Positions 8,977-16,078 of a DNA stretch of 64,000 bases are shown here, piece after piece. The DNA lies in the NCBI RefSeq assembly GCF_002849615.1, contig NZ_PDNV01000008.1:186001-250000 (forward strand), written 5' to 3'. This DNA comes from Pollutimonas nitritireducens (GTDB taxonomy: Bacteria; Pseudomonadota; Gammaproteobacteria; Burkholderiales; Burkholderiaceae_B). Position 1 is the first letter of the stretch. Each line of letters starts with the position of its first letter. The translations under genes were made by a program, and so were the position numbers. The notes beneath the pieces were generated by a model. The model had not been told where the DNA came from. It made no database searches and saw only the letters and a list, made by a program, of their open reading frames with translations.

Positions 8977-9013
8977 AATGGCCTGTGTCCTTCTGGATCA
9001 GGCCATTTTGCTT
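8977..9013 (+). terminator. Terminator-like hairpin, riboswitch expression platform
   Basis: A 9-bp perfect stem, AATGGCCTG (8977-8985) with CAGGCCATT (8999-9007), is followed by a T-rich run (TTTTGCTT). It begins about 20 bases after the riboswitch aptamer and 100 bases before the terC start. It may be the switchable intrinsic terminator that Mn2+ binding relieves. The T-run is interrupted, so termination strength is uncertain. Confidence 0.6.
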
Positions 9014-9112
9014 AGTCTGGTATTCGTCCCTCGGCATCACGACAATACTCAAGCAGGCTCGCAGCGGGCCCGATCCGTTTCCCTTTTCAATTTCTACTCA
9101 AACGGGTGACCG

Positions 9113-9826
9113 ATGCTTGAATTTTTACAAACACTAAGCTGGGCCGCAGTATTCCAGATTATCCTGATCGACATACTGCTGGGCGGCGACAACGCCGTCG
9201 TCATCGCACTGGCATGCCGCAACCTTCCAGCCAAGCAGCGCATGCAAGGCATACTGTGGGGCACCGCTGGCGCCATCCTCCTGCGCGTTGCACTGATTGC
9301 CTTTGCCCTCACGCTGCTTGCCGTACCCTACCTGAAGATCGTCGGCGCACTGCTGCTGGTGTGGGTGGGTATCAAACTGCTCGTCCCCGATGAAGATGCA
9401 CATGGAAAAATCGATGGCGGCGGCTCAGTACTGTCAGCCGTCAAAACCATCATCATTGCCGACTTTGTCATGAGCCTTGATAACGTCATTGCCATCGCCG
9501 GCGCGGCGCAGACTGCCAATCCCGATCATCAGATCGGACTGGTCATCTTCGGATTGGTCGTCAGTGTGCCTATCATCGTATGGGGCAGCACCCTGGTGTT
9601 GAAGCTCATCGACCGCTTCCCCTTCGTCGTCACCTTGGGCGCAGCTTTGCTGGGCTGGATTGCAGGCGGAATGCTGGTCACCGATGTCGTGATTGTCGAA
9701 CAGTTCGGCCCGATTTCAGGAACCATGAAACTGGCTGCGGAAGTTGCGGGCGCCGTGCTCATCGTGGTTGTTGGCCGCTTGCTGGCGCAGCGCAAGCGTT
9801 CGACTGCTGTAGCACAAGAGCTGTAA
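9113..9826 (+). CDS. TerC/YjbE-family integral membrane protein, probable Mn exporter
   Basis: A 237-residue, roughly seven-helix inner-membrane protein. Two related acidic motifs in membrane segments, DILLGGDNAVVIAL near the N-terminus and MSLDNVIAIAGAA in the middle, are the TerC-family signature and probably bind a divalent metal. The length fits YjbE/YkoY-type proteins without CBS or CorC domains. TerC proteins linked to yybP-ykoY riboswitches have been implicated in manganese efflux. This gene is preceded by such an element, so control by Mn2+ is a strong inference. It is followed by the convergent argP gene. Confidence 0.9.
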   Translation: MLEFLQTLSWAAVFQIILIDILLGGDNAVVIALACRNLPAKQRMQGILWGTAGAILLRVALIAFALTLLAVPYLKIVGALLLVWVGIKLLVPDEDAHGKIDGGGSVLSAVKTIIIADFVMSLDNVIAIAGAAQTANPDHQIGLVIFGLVVSVPIIVWGSTLVLKLIDRFPFVVTLGAALLGWIAGGMLVTDVVIVEQFGPISGTMKLAAEVAGAVLIVVVGRLLAQRKRSTAVAQEL

Positions 9827-9871
9827 GCCCTTTCGGCGGCGCCCGACGCAGCGGCGCTCGACGCAAACGCG

Positions 9872-10771
9872 TCAGCGCCGCCGCACCAATCCCGCCGCTG
9901 CCGCGAGAACGGAATGGCTCAAGACCGCCATCGTCTGCGAATCGACCCCCCAGTGCTGCCAGTAAAGCGGCACATCTTCCCAAGCTCGCGCTCGCAACGG
10001 CACCAGTCGACCAGTGGCCAGTTCCTCCTGGACCAACAGCAAGGGATTCATGGTCCAGCCCAGACCTGCCAACGTCGCCTGCACGAAGGCGCGCGATGAA
10101 GGCAGCCACCATACTGGCGGATGCCAATCGGCATCACCCATCACTTTTTTCGCAAAACGCGCCTGCATGGCATCCTTCCTATTGAAAACCAGGACGGGCG
10201 CCCCTGCCAGCGAGCGCCCGTCGACGCCCCTCGGAAAATAGCGTTCGTGAAACGCAGGCGAGCAGGTGGCCACATAACGCATGCTGCCCAGCGTATGGAT
10301 TCGACACCCCTGGACCGAGTCGGCCAGGGTGGTTACCGCGGCCATCACTGCACCCTTGCGCAACAGTCCCGCCGTATGGTCCTGATCTTCGGACTGTAGA
10401 TCCAGCGTGGCGCCGGTCCTGGCAGCGAATAATTCTGCCGCACGCATGAACCATGTCTCGAGGCTATCGTGATTGACGGCCACGGCGATACTTGTTTGCG
10501 GCATGCTTTCGTCCAGGCCCAGCCGGTTCAGGGCATCGTGCTCGAGTAAAGCTGTGTGTTCGGCCAATTGCACCAGCACCTGGCCGTCGGGCGTGGCTAC
10601 TGCAGGAACAGTGCGCTGCACCAGCAGCCGGCCCATGCGCTCCTCCAGCACCTTGATACGTTGCGATACCGCGGAAGGTGTGACGTTCAGCACGGCAGCG
10701 GCGCGTTCAAAGCTACCCTCGCGTACCACTGCGGCGAGCGCCCTGAGATTCCCGTGATCGATATTCAACAT
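9872..10771 (-). CDS. argP: LysR-type regulator ArgP (IciA) homologue
   Basis: A 299-residue LysR protein starting at ATG 10771. The N-terminus DHGNLRALAAVVREGSFERAA with VTPSAVSQRIKVLEERMG is the ArgP/LysG pattern. The effector domain ends with VPLYWQHWGVDSQTM. ArgP senses lysine or arginine and activates an exporter gene. The adjacent divergent gene is a LysE/ArgO exporter, the classical arrangement. The 114-base intergenic region is AT-rich and contains a TCATTAATGA palindrome at 10788-10797 that may be part of the operator. Confidence 0.92.
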   Translation of the reverse strand: MLNIDHGNLRALAAVVREGSFERAAAVLNVTPSAVSQRIKVLEERMGRLLVQRTVPAVATPDGQVLVQLAEHTALLEHDALNRLGLDESMPQTSIAVAVNHDSLETWFMRAAELFAARTGATLDLQSEDQDHTAGLLRKGAVMAAVTTLADSVQGCRIHTLGSMRYVATCSPAFHERYFPRGVDGRSLAGAPVLVFNRKDAMQARFAKKVMGDADWHPPVWWLPSSRAFVQATLAGLGWTMNPLLLVQEELATGRLVPLRARAWEDVPLYWQHWGVDSQTMAVLSHSVLAAAAGLVRRR

Positions 10772-10885
10772 TAGCAATTCTTAATCGTCATTAATGAAAT
10801 TAGCTTTATTTTACAGTGGTAAATGGTGAGAATAAGGCATGCTGTGGCGGACTGCTGCGGCATAGTTATTACTGGATAGGCCGAC

Positions 10886-11524
10886 ATGTTCTCGCTCGCT
10901 GCACAACCCTCTTTATTCTCAGCCTGGGCCAGTGGCATTGCCACCGGCTTGGGCTTGTTCGCCGTCGTCGGCGCGCAAAGCGCTTTCATCCTGCGCCAAG
11001 GCGTGATGCGCGCTCATCTGCTCAGCATCCTCGTCGTGTGCGCCCTTATCGACACGGTCTTCATCTTTGCGAGCGTGTGGGGGCTACAGGCCGTCGCAGC
11101 CCGTGCGCCTTGGCTGACCACTGGCATCCTGTGGTTCGGTGTAGCCTTCCTGTTGTGGTATTCGGCGCAGTGCGCACACCGGGCATTAACGTCGCATAGT
11201 GGTCTCGCGGCAGCACGCCTCGCCGTCCCTTCACGGCGTGCCGCCGTCCTCGCTGCGATCGGCTTCACTCTGCTGAATCCGCATTTCTGGCTGGACATGG
11301 TCGTGGTTGGATCCCTGGCTCACAGCTTTGCCGACGCACGCATGGGTTTTGCCGCCGGCGCGCTCACCGCCAGCATTACATGGCTGATTCTGCTGGCGAC
11401 AGGCGCCAAGCTCCTGGCGCCGCTGTTCGCGAGTCGGAAAGCCTGGCGTATTCTCGACGGCATGATAGCCACCGTCATGGCCGCCCTGGCCCTGGGACTC
11501 GCCTACAAGGGAATGGGGGGCTGA
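10886..11524 (+). CDS. LysE/ArgO-family basic amino acid exporter
   Basis: A 212-residue, six-helix inner-membrane protein. GLFAVVGAQSAFILRQGV near the N-terminus is the LysE motif; LLNPHFWLDMVVVGSLA in the second half is equally diagnostic. It exports lysine, arginine or toxic analogues such as canavanine. It is divergent from argP, which should activate it. The gene ends ten bases before the stop of the convergent dehydrogenase at 11534. Confidence 0.92.
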   Translation: MFSLAAQPSLFSAWASGIATGLGLFAVVGAQSAFILRQGVMRAHLLSILVVCALIDTVFIFASVWGLQAVAARAPWLTTGILWFGVAFLLWYSAQCAHRALTSHSGLAAARLAVPSRRAAVLAAIGFTLLNPHFWLDMVVVGSLAHSFADARMGFAAGALTASITWLILLATGAKLLAPLFASRKAWRILDGMIATVMAALALGLAYKGMGG

Positions 11525-11533
11525 GGCGGCCGG

Positions 11534-12637
11534 TTAGCCCTGCGCCACCACCGGGTCGATTTCTGATTGCGGCATATTCAGCGTGGTGGCCGCGGTCACG
11601 ATCTCGCGCCATGTGCCGGCGTCTATGGGTATGCCGTGGCTGCGCCGCTCGGCTGCGCGCAGTCGTTCAGGTTCGCCTGGCGCAAAAATATGGTCGGTTC
11701 CCGCTGCCCTGGGCGAAGCCTTCACCCATTCGATGAATGCCTCGGCTTCTGCTTCCGTGTCGTCGGCACCAAACGCCGCCGGATCGATAATGACGGAAAG
11801 CATGCAATTGATAATGCCGCTATTTTTGACACGAGTCTCGGCATGGGTGGTGTACCCGCCGGTCAGCGCCCCCGAAAACAGCTCACACATCATTGCGAGC
11901 CCGTGACCTTTATGCTCTCCGAATGTGCGCAGAGCTCCGTGGGGCGCCTCGAACATCACCCGCGGATTCGTCGTTGGCTGGCCCTGTGCATCGATAAGGC
12001 AGCCAGCCGGCACCTCGACGCCCTTGTTATACGCGACACGTGCCTTGCCCTGCGCTATCCCGCTGGTGGCGAAATCAAGCACGAGTGGCTCTTTACCCTT
12101 GCGCGGGAAAGCCGCGCAAAACGGATTGGTGCCGAAGCGGCCATCGGTGCCGCCCCATGGCGAAACGTGCACACTACCTGCCACATTCACGAAGTGGAAA
12201 GAGACCAGGCCTTGCCGTGCGCATTGCTCGGCCCAGTGGCCAATGCGGCCAATATGATGGGCATTACGCAGGCCTACGGCACAAATTCCGGTTGACCTGA
12301 CTCGTTGTATGCCGAGTTCCATGGCTTCGTAGGCCACGACCTGGCCAAAGCCGCAAACGCCATCAACAGTAAGGACAGCGCCGGCATCCCGCGCGACGGC
12401 GGCATGTTGGTTCAGTGTCAGCACGCCGTCGCGCAGGGACTTCACATAGCGAGGAATCATGCCTACGCCATGAGAGTCGTGACCGGTAAGATTGGCCATC
12501 ACAAGGTGATCGGCCACCAAATCAGCCTCGCGGGCGCTGCTGCCGGCTTTAAGCCATAAGCGCGATACAAAATCTTGCAGGGCCTGGGCATCCGCCAGGA
12601 TATCGCCATGAGTTTTCAATGCTGTTTGAACAGTCAT
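11534..12637 (-). CDS. Ldh2-family (malate/L-lactate/ureidoglycolate) NAD(P) dehydrogenase
   Basis: A 367-residue cytoplasmic oxidoreductase of the Ldh2/MDH2 family, whose fold differs from classical lactate dehydrogenase. Supporting blocks are LTGHDSHGVGMIPRYVKSL, NAHHIGRIGHWAEQCARQG, SPWGGTDGRFGTNPF, VLDFATSGIAQGKARVA and EHKGHGLAMMCELFSGALTG. Members reduce 2-oxo acids, or oxidise 2-hydroxy acids, with NAD(P)H; known activities include malate, sulfolactate, ureidoglycolate and delta1-piperideine-2-carboxylate. It is divergent from a TAXI TRAP transporter, so it may act on that transporter's substrate. Specific substrate not assignable. Confidence 0.88.
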   Translation of the reverse strand: MTVQTALKTHGDILADAQALQDFVSRLWLKAGSSAREADLVADHLVMANLTGHDSHGVGMIPRYVKSLRDGVLTLNQHAAVARDAGAVLTVDGVCGFGQVVAYEAMELGIQRVRSTGICAVGLRNAHHIGRIGHWAEQCARQGLVSFHFVNVAGSVHVSPWGGTDGRFGTNPFCAAFPRKGKEPLVLDFATSGIAQGKARVAYNKGVEVPAGCLIDAQGQPTTNPRVMFEAPHGALRTFGEHKGHGLAMMCELFSGALTGGYTTHAETRVKNSGIINCMLSVIIDPAAFGADDTEAEAEAFIEWVKASPRAAGTDHIFAPGEPERLRAAERRSHGIPIDAGTWREIVTAATTLNMPQSEIDPVVAQG

Positions 12638-12721
12638 ATACAGCCAGAAATGTGGAATCGCTTCTACCTTAACAAGCGCTTCTTCCCTGCCGTATTGCTA
12701 TAAACCCCTATCATTTTCACC

Positions 12722-12779
12722 TTGACAGCGTTTTTGTCGACAGTCAATACTGCCTGAGTCCGGACCCTAAAGTCCGGAC
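12722..12779 (+). promoter_or_regulatory. Putative promoter followed by twin GTCCGGAC palindromes
   Basis: TTGACA at 12722-12727 and AATACT at 12746-12751 (18-base spacing) make a plausible sigma-70 promoter for the TRAP genes. Just downstream are two copies of AGTCCGGAC (12757-12765 and 12771-12779), each containing the 8-bp palindrome GTCCGGAC, with 14-base centre spacing. They could be a two-site operator over the transcription start, or a hairpin, since the two copies pair with each other over a six-base loop before a short T-run. The sequence alone does not decide. Confidence 0.45.
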
Positions 12780-12864
12780 AATTTTTAAAGCGGATTATTA
12801 CAAATATATCGCTTGCCTGCCGCCTACGAAGCATCATAGCGGCCATCCACTGAGGAGTAGACAT

Positions 12865-13809
12865 ATGCGCATGAAACTCAAAAGAACAACGCTGACAGCA
12901 GGATTGCTAGCGACAGTATTCTTCGGCGCGGTAGCGGGCGCACAGCAAGTGCGATTGATGACCGGCCCGCAAGGCGGCTCATGGTACCCGCTGGGAGGTG
13001 CCATCGCAAACATCGCCGGCAAGGCCGGGGTGAAGGTACAGGTGTTGCCCGGAGCGGGCATAGCCAATGTCAAGGCCGTGCAAATGGGCAAAGCCGATTT
13101 TGGTTTCGGAAATTCTATTTCAACCGTGGATGGGGTGGCTGGTCGAGCGCCATTTGATACCAAAGCGGACAACGTGTGTAACGTAGCCACCCTGTACCCA
13201 CAGTATTTCCAGATCGTCGCCAATGCCGACGCAGGCATCGATTCTCTTGCCGACAGCAAAGGGAAGTCTATCGCGGTACAACCCCGCGGCAACACGGCCG
13301 AATTCATCACGGCCCAGATGCTCGAGGTCTACGGCATGACCTATAAAGATATGAATCGTGTCAGCTACGTCTCGTATACCGACGCGGTTTCGTTGTTGAA
13401 AGACAATAACGCACAGCTTTTTACCCTGGGGACTACCGTCCCGTCATCATCCATCATGGATCTGGCTTCCGCTCGCGCGATCAAACTCATAGAGGTTCCT
13501 GACGACAAGTTCCAGGCCATGCGAAAGCTGAACCCCGGCTACACCAAGCTCGTCATTCCGGCCAACAGCTATCCTGGCCAGGACAAAGACGTACAGGCCG
13601 TCGGCTACGCAACGCACGTTATTGCACGTTGCGATCTTGAGCAGGATACCGTCTATAAAATCCTGCAGGGCATCGTGGCCGATAAAGCCGACCTGGAAGC
13701 CATCGCCAAGGCCATGGCGCCTACCACCATAAAAATGATGGCGGAAGACATAGGCGTGCCCCTGCATAAGGGTGCCGAGAGGTTCTACAAAGAAAAAGGC
13801 GTTATTTAG
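12865..13809 (+). CDS. TAXI-family TRAP transporter substrate-binding protein
   Basis: A 314-residue secreted protein with a signal peptide ending near AGAQQ. The block LMTGPQGGSWYPLGGAIANI is the TAXI hallmark, followed by PGAGIANVKAVQMGKADFGF. The GAGGAG-like site at 12852-12857 supports ATG 12865. TAXI proteins bind glutamate, 2-oxoglutarate and other small acids for sodium-driven TRAP transport. The partner permease follows 95 bases downstream, with a strong hairpin between. Confidence 0.93.
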   Translation: MRMKLKRTTLTAGLLATVFFGAVAGAQQVRLMTGPQGGSWYPLGGAIANIAGKAGVKVQVLPGAGIANVKAVQMGKADFGFGNSISTVDGVAGRAPFDTKADNVCNVATLYPQYFQIVANADAGIDSLADSKGKSIAVQPRGNTAEFITAQMLEVYGMTYKDMNRVSYVSYTDAVSLLKDNNAQLFTLGTTVPSSSIMDLASARAIKLIEVPDDKFQAMRKLNPGYTKLVIPANSYPGQDKDVQAVGYATHVIARCDLEQDTVYKILQGIVADKADLEAIAKAMAPTTIKMMAEDIGVPLHKGAERFYKEKGVI

Positions 13810-13828
13810 CTTTATTGCGTACAAGCTG

Positions 13829-13863
13829 ACGTGCCAGGCATGGACGCGCTCCTGCCTGCACGT
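13829..13863 (+). other. Intergenic RNA hairpin between binding protein and permease genes
   Basis: ACGTGCCAGGC (13829-13839) pairs with GCCTGCACGT (13854-13863), ten base pairs with one bulged C and a 14-base loop. No T-run follows, so it is not a terminator. In binding-protein operons such a hairpin often protects the 3' end of the upstream message and raises the binding-protein:permease ratio; that role is inferred here. Confidence 0.45.
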
Positions 13864-13904
13864 TGCATGACCCAATAGCGTCATCATTTTGTAGGTGAGC
13901 CCAC

Positions 13905-15785
13905 ATGCCATATCTTCCCGTCTCATGGACTTCCCGTTTGATTACGCTGGTCGGCGCCTCGATGTCGGCATATCAGCTGTATGTAGCACTTGTCGGCCCG
14001 CCTGACGCCTATGTGATGCGCGGTCTGCATCTGGGCTTCGCCCTGGCGTTGGCTTTTCTAGTGCTGCCAGGACTCAACGGCCGAGCGGCAAGGGTGGGCG
14101 TCGTAGACATTATTTTCCTACTGATTGCGGTCTCCGGCGCGCTTTATCCTTTGATGAACCTGGATTACATCGTCTTGCGCATGCCGTATGTCGACGATCC
14201 TACCTTCTACGACTACGTATTCGGCACCGCCCTTACCGTGATGCTGCTGGAGGCGACACGACGAGCCACTGGGCTGGCGCTACCGATCATCGCGATAGTG
14301 TTTATCGCGTATGGTCTGACCTTCGGAAACCAGTCCTTCGCGGCAATGTTCGATCAGATCTATTTGACCACCGAAGGAATATTCGGCATTCCCCTGTATG
14401 TTTCCGCGACTTACGTCATGTTGTTTATTTTGTTCGGTGCTTTCGTCGAACGCAGCGGTGCCGGACAACTCTTCATGGATTTTGCCCTTGCACTGGCCGG
14501 ACACAGTGCCGGGGGACCAGCCAAAGTAGCGGTGATTACAAGCAGTCTGTTCGGTACAGTCTCCGGAAGCGCCGTCGCGAATGTCATGACAACCGGCACG
14601 TTCACCATTCCCTTGATGAAGCGCACCGGTTATAACGCCGGTTTTGCCGGCGCCGTAGAAGCGGTTGCTTCCACCGGGGGGCAACTGATGCCGCCTATCA
14701 TGGGCGCCGCGGCGTTCGTCATGGCTGAATTTCTAGGCGTTTCATATCTCACTGTCGCGGCCTTCGCGGTGTTGCCGGCTCTTCTGTATTACGTCGCCGT
14801 TTTTATGGCTGTGCACTTCGAAGCGAAGCGTATCGGGCTAAAGGGCCTGCCCAAACCCGACCTGCCCCGTATCGGGACAGTACTCCGTGAACGCGGCCAT
14901 CTTTTCCTGCCGCTCTTCGTTATCATCATCACATTGCTTATGGGCTATAGCGCCGCATTTGCGGCCCTCAGCGGTATTGGCTCTGTCATACCCACCACGT
15001 GGCTGCGAGCCAGTACACGGGGCGTCTTCACGCTCCCGGCCATCATCGAAACGTTGGAAGCGGGCGCTCGCAATACGGTAGTCGTGGCTCTTGCATGCGC
15101 CACCGCAGGTATAGTGATCGGTGCCATCACCCTGACAGGACTGGGCTTGAGCTTTACAGGCGTCGTGCTAGCCATTTCCCAGGATTCCCTTATTTTGGCG
15201 CTGGTCCTGACCATGGCGGCTGGAATTCTGCTGGGCATGGGTCTGCCAACGACCCCAGCATACATCGTGCAAGTGGCATTGCTGGTTCCTGCATTGGTGA
15301 AACTCGGTGTCCAGGTAGAGGCCGCCCACTTGTTTGTGCTCTACTTTGCCGTGCTGTCGGCCATCACTCCTCCAGTTGCAATGGCAGTCTATGCCGCCAA
15401 TGGCATATCGCGCGCCGGCCTTATGGAAACCAGTTGGGCCGCCGTCAAGCTCGGACTCACCGGCTATATCATTCCGTTCATGTTCGTTTTCTCGCCGTCG
15501 CTGCTGCTGATCGGTGATGTCGGTACGGTGATGTTGACCGTCGTGACAGCGACTGTAGGGGTCACGTGCCTTGCAGCAGGTTTACACGGCTATTTTTTCT
15601 TCGGACCTCTCCGTTATTGGGAGCGGATCATGCTGATGACCGCCGCGCTTGCTTTGATCAAGCCCGGGTTCATTACCGACCTGATCGGTGCGGGCTTGAT
15701 AGGCTTAACCATACTGAGCCAATTGTATGCAAGACCGGCGTCGACATCCTTGTCCGCGGAAGAAAAGAACAGCACATCCCGCTAG
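13905..15785 (+). CDS. TRAP transporter fused permease (DctQ-DctM, TAXI type)
   Basis: A 626-residue polytopic protein in which the small (4-helix) and large (12-helix) TRAP membrane subunits are fused, the usual form with TAXI receptors. Characteristic blocks are GTVSGSAVANVMTTGTFTIPLMKRTGY and GGQLMPPIMGAAAFVMAEFL in the first half, and GMGLPTTPAYIVQVALLVPAL and ITPPVAMAVYAANGISRAG in the second. It works with the upstream TAXI protein as a Na+-coupled importer of an organic acid. Confidence 0.94.
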   Translation: MPYLPVSWTSRLITLVGASMSAYQLYVALVGPPDAYVMRGLHLGFALALAFLVLPGLNGRAARVGVVDIIFLLIAVSGALYPLMNLDYIVLRMPYVDDPTFYDYVFGTALTVMLLEATRRATGLALPIIAIVFIAYGLTFGNQSFAAMFDQIYLTTEGIFGIPLYVSATYVMLFILFGAFVERSGAGQLFMDFALALAGHSAGGPAKVAVITSSLFGTVSGSAVANVMTTGTFTIPLMKRTGYNAGFAGAVEAVASTGGQLMPPIMGAAAFVMAEFLGVSYLTVAAFAVLPALLYYVAVFMAVHFEAKRIGLKGLPKPDLPRIGTVLRERGHLFLPLFVIIITLLMGYSAAFAALSGIGSVIPTTWLRASTRGVFTLPAIIETLEAGARNTVVVALACATAGIVIGAITLTGLGLSFTGVVLAISQDSLILALVLTMAAGILLGMGLPTTPAYIVQVALLVPALVKLGVQVEAAHLFVLYFAVLSAITPPVAMAVYAANGISRAGLMETSWAAVKLGLTGYIIPFMFVFSPSLLLIGDVGTVMLTVVTATVGVTCLAAGLHGYFFFGPLRYWERIMLMTAALALIKPGFITDLIGAGLIGLTILSQLYARPASTSLSAEEKNSTSR

Positions 15786-15813
15786 CATCCTCCGGAACCA
15801 AGCGGACGCGGCC

Positions 15814-16053
15814 TCACTTCGTCCGGCCGCGAGCCGGCCGCAACTGAACCTTGCCGTAACGCACCACCGTCTTGAGTCGACCGCCTTCGACCGTGGCGCG
15901 TCCTTTGTCGTCATAGGCGATGAGCTCGCACATACCCAGCTCTTCGTCCGCCGTAATGCAACCTTTCACCAGTTCGCCATCCAGGAAGACATCGAAGCGC
16001 CCGTACTGCAACGTCGCGTGCCCCGGATCGTCTTTATTGACCGACACTCTCAT
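15814..16053 (-). CDS. Small hypothetical protein (79 aa) downstream of histidine kinase
   Basis: A 79-residue soluble protein of unrecognised family. It starts 25 bases after the histidine kinase stop, with AAAGG about seven bases before ATG 16053, so it is likely translated from the kinase transcript. The middle (YGRFDVFLDGELVKG, then ADEELGMCELIAYDDKG) suggests a small all-beta fold, and the C-terminus is Arg/Lys-rich. No signal peptide or membrane helix. It could be a kinase accessory protein, but there is no direct evidence. The gene ends 29 bases from the convergent TRAP permease stop. Confidence 0.6.
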   Translation of the reverse strand: MRVSVNKDDPGHATLQYGRFDVFLDGELVKGCITADEELGMCELIAYDDKGRATVEGGRLKTVVRYGKVQLRPARGRTK

Positions 16054-16078
16054 CCTCTAACCTTTGCCAATTTTTTCT

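Noticed and set aside
15807-15831. CGCGGCC/GGCCGCG stem between the convergent TRAP and small genes as terminator
   Set aside because: No T-run on either side, and it lies partly in the 79-aa coding sequence; GC-rich coincidence is likely.
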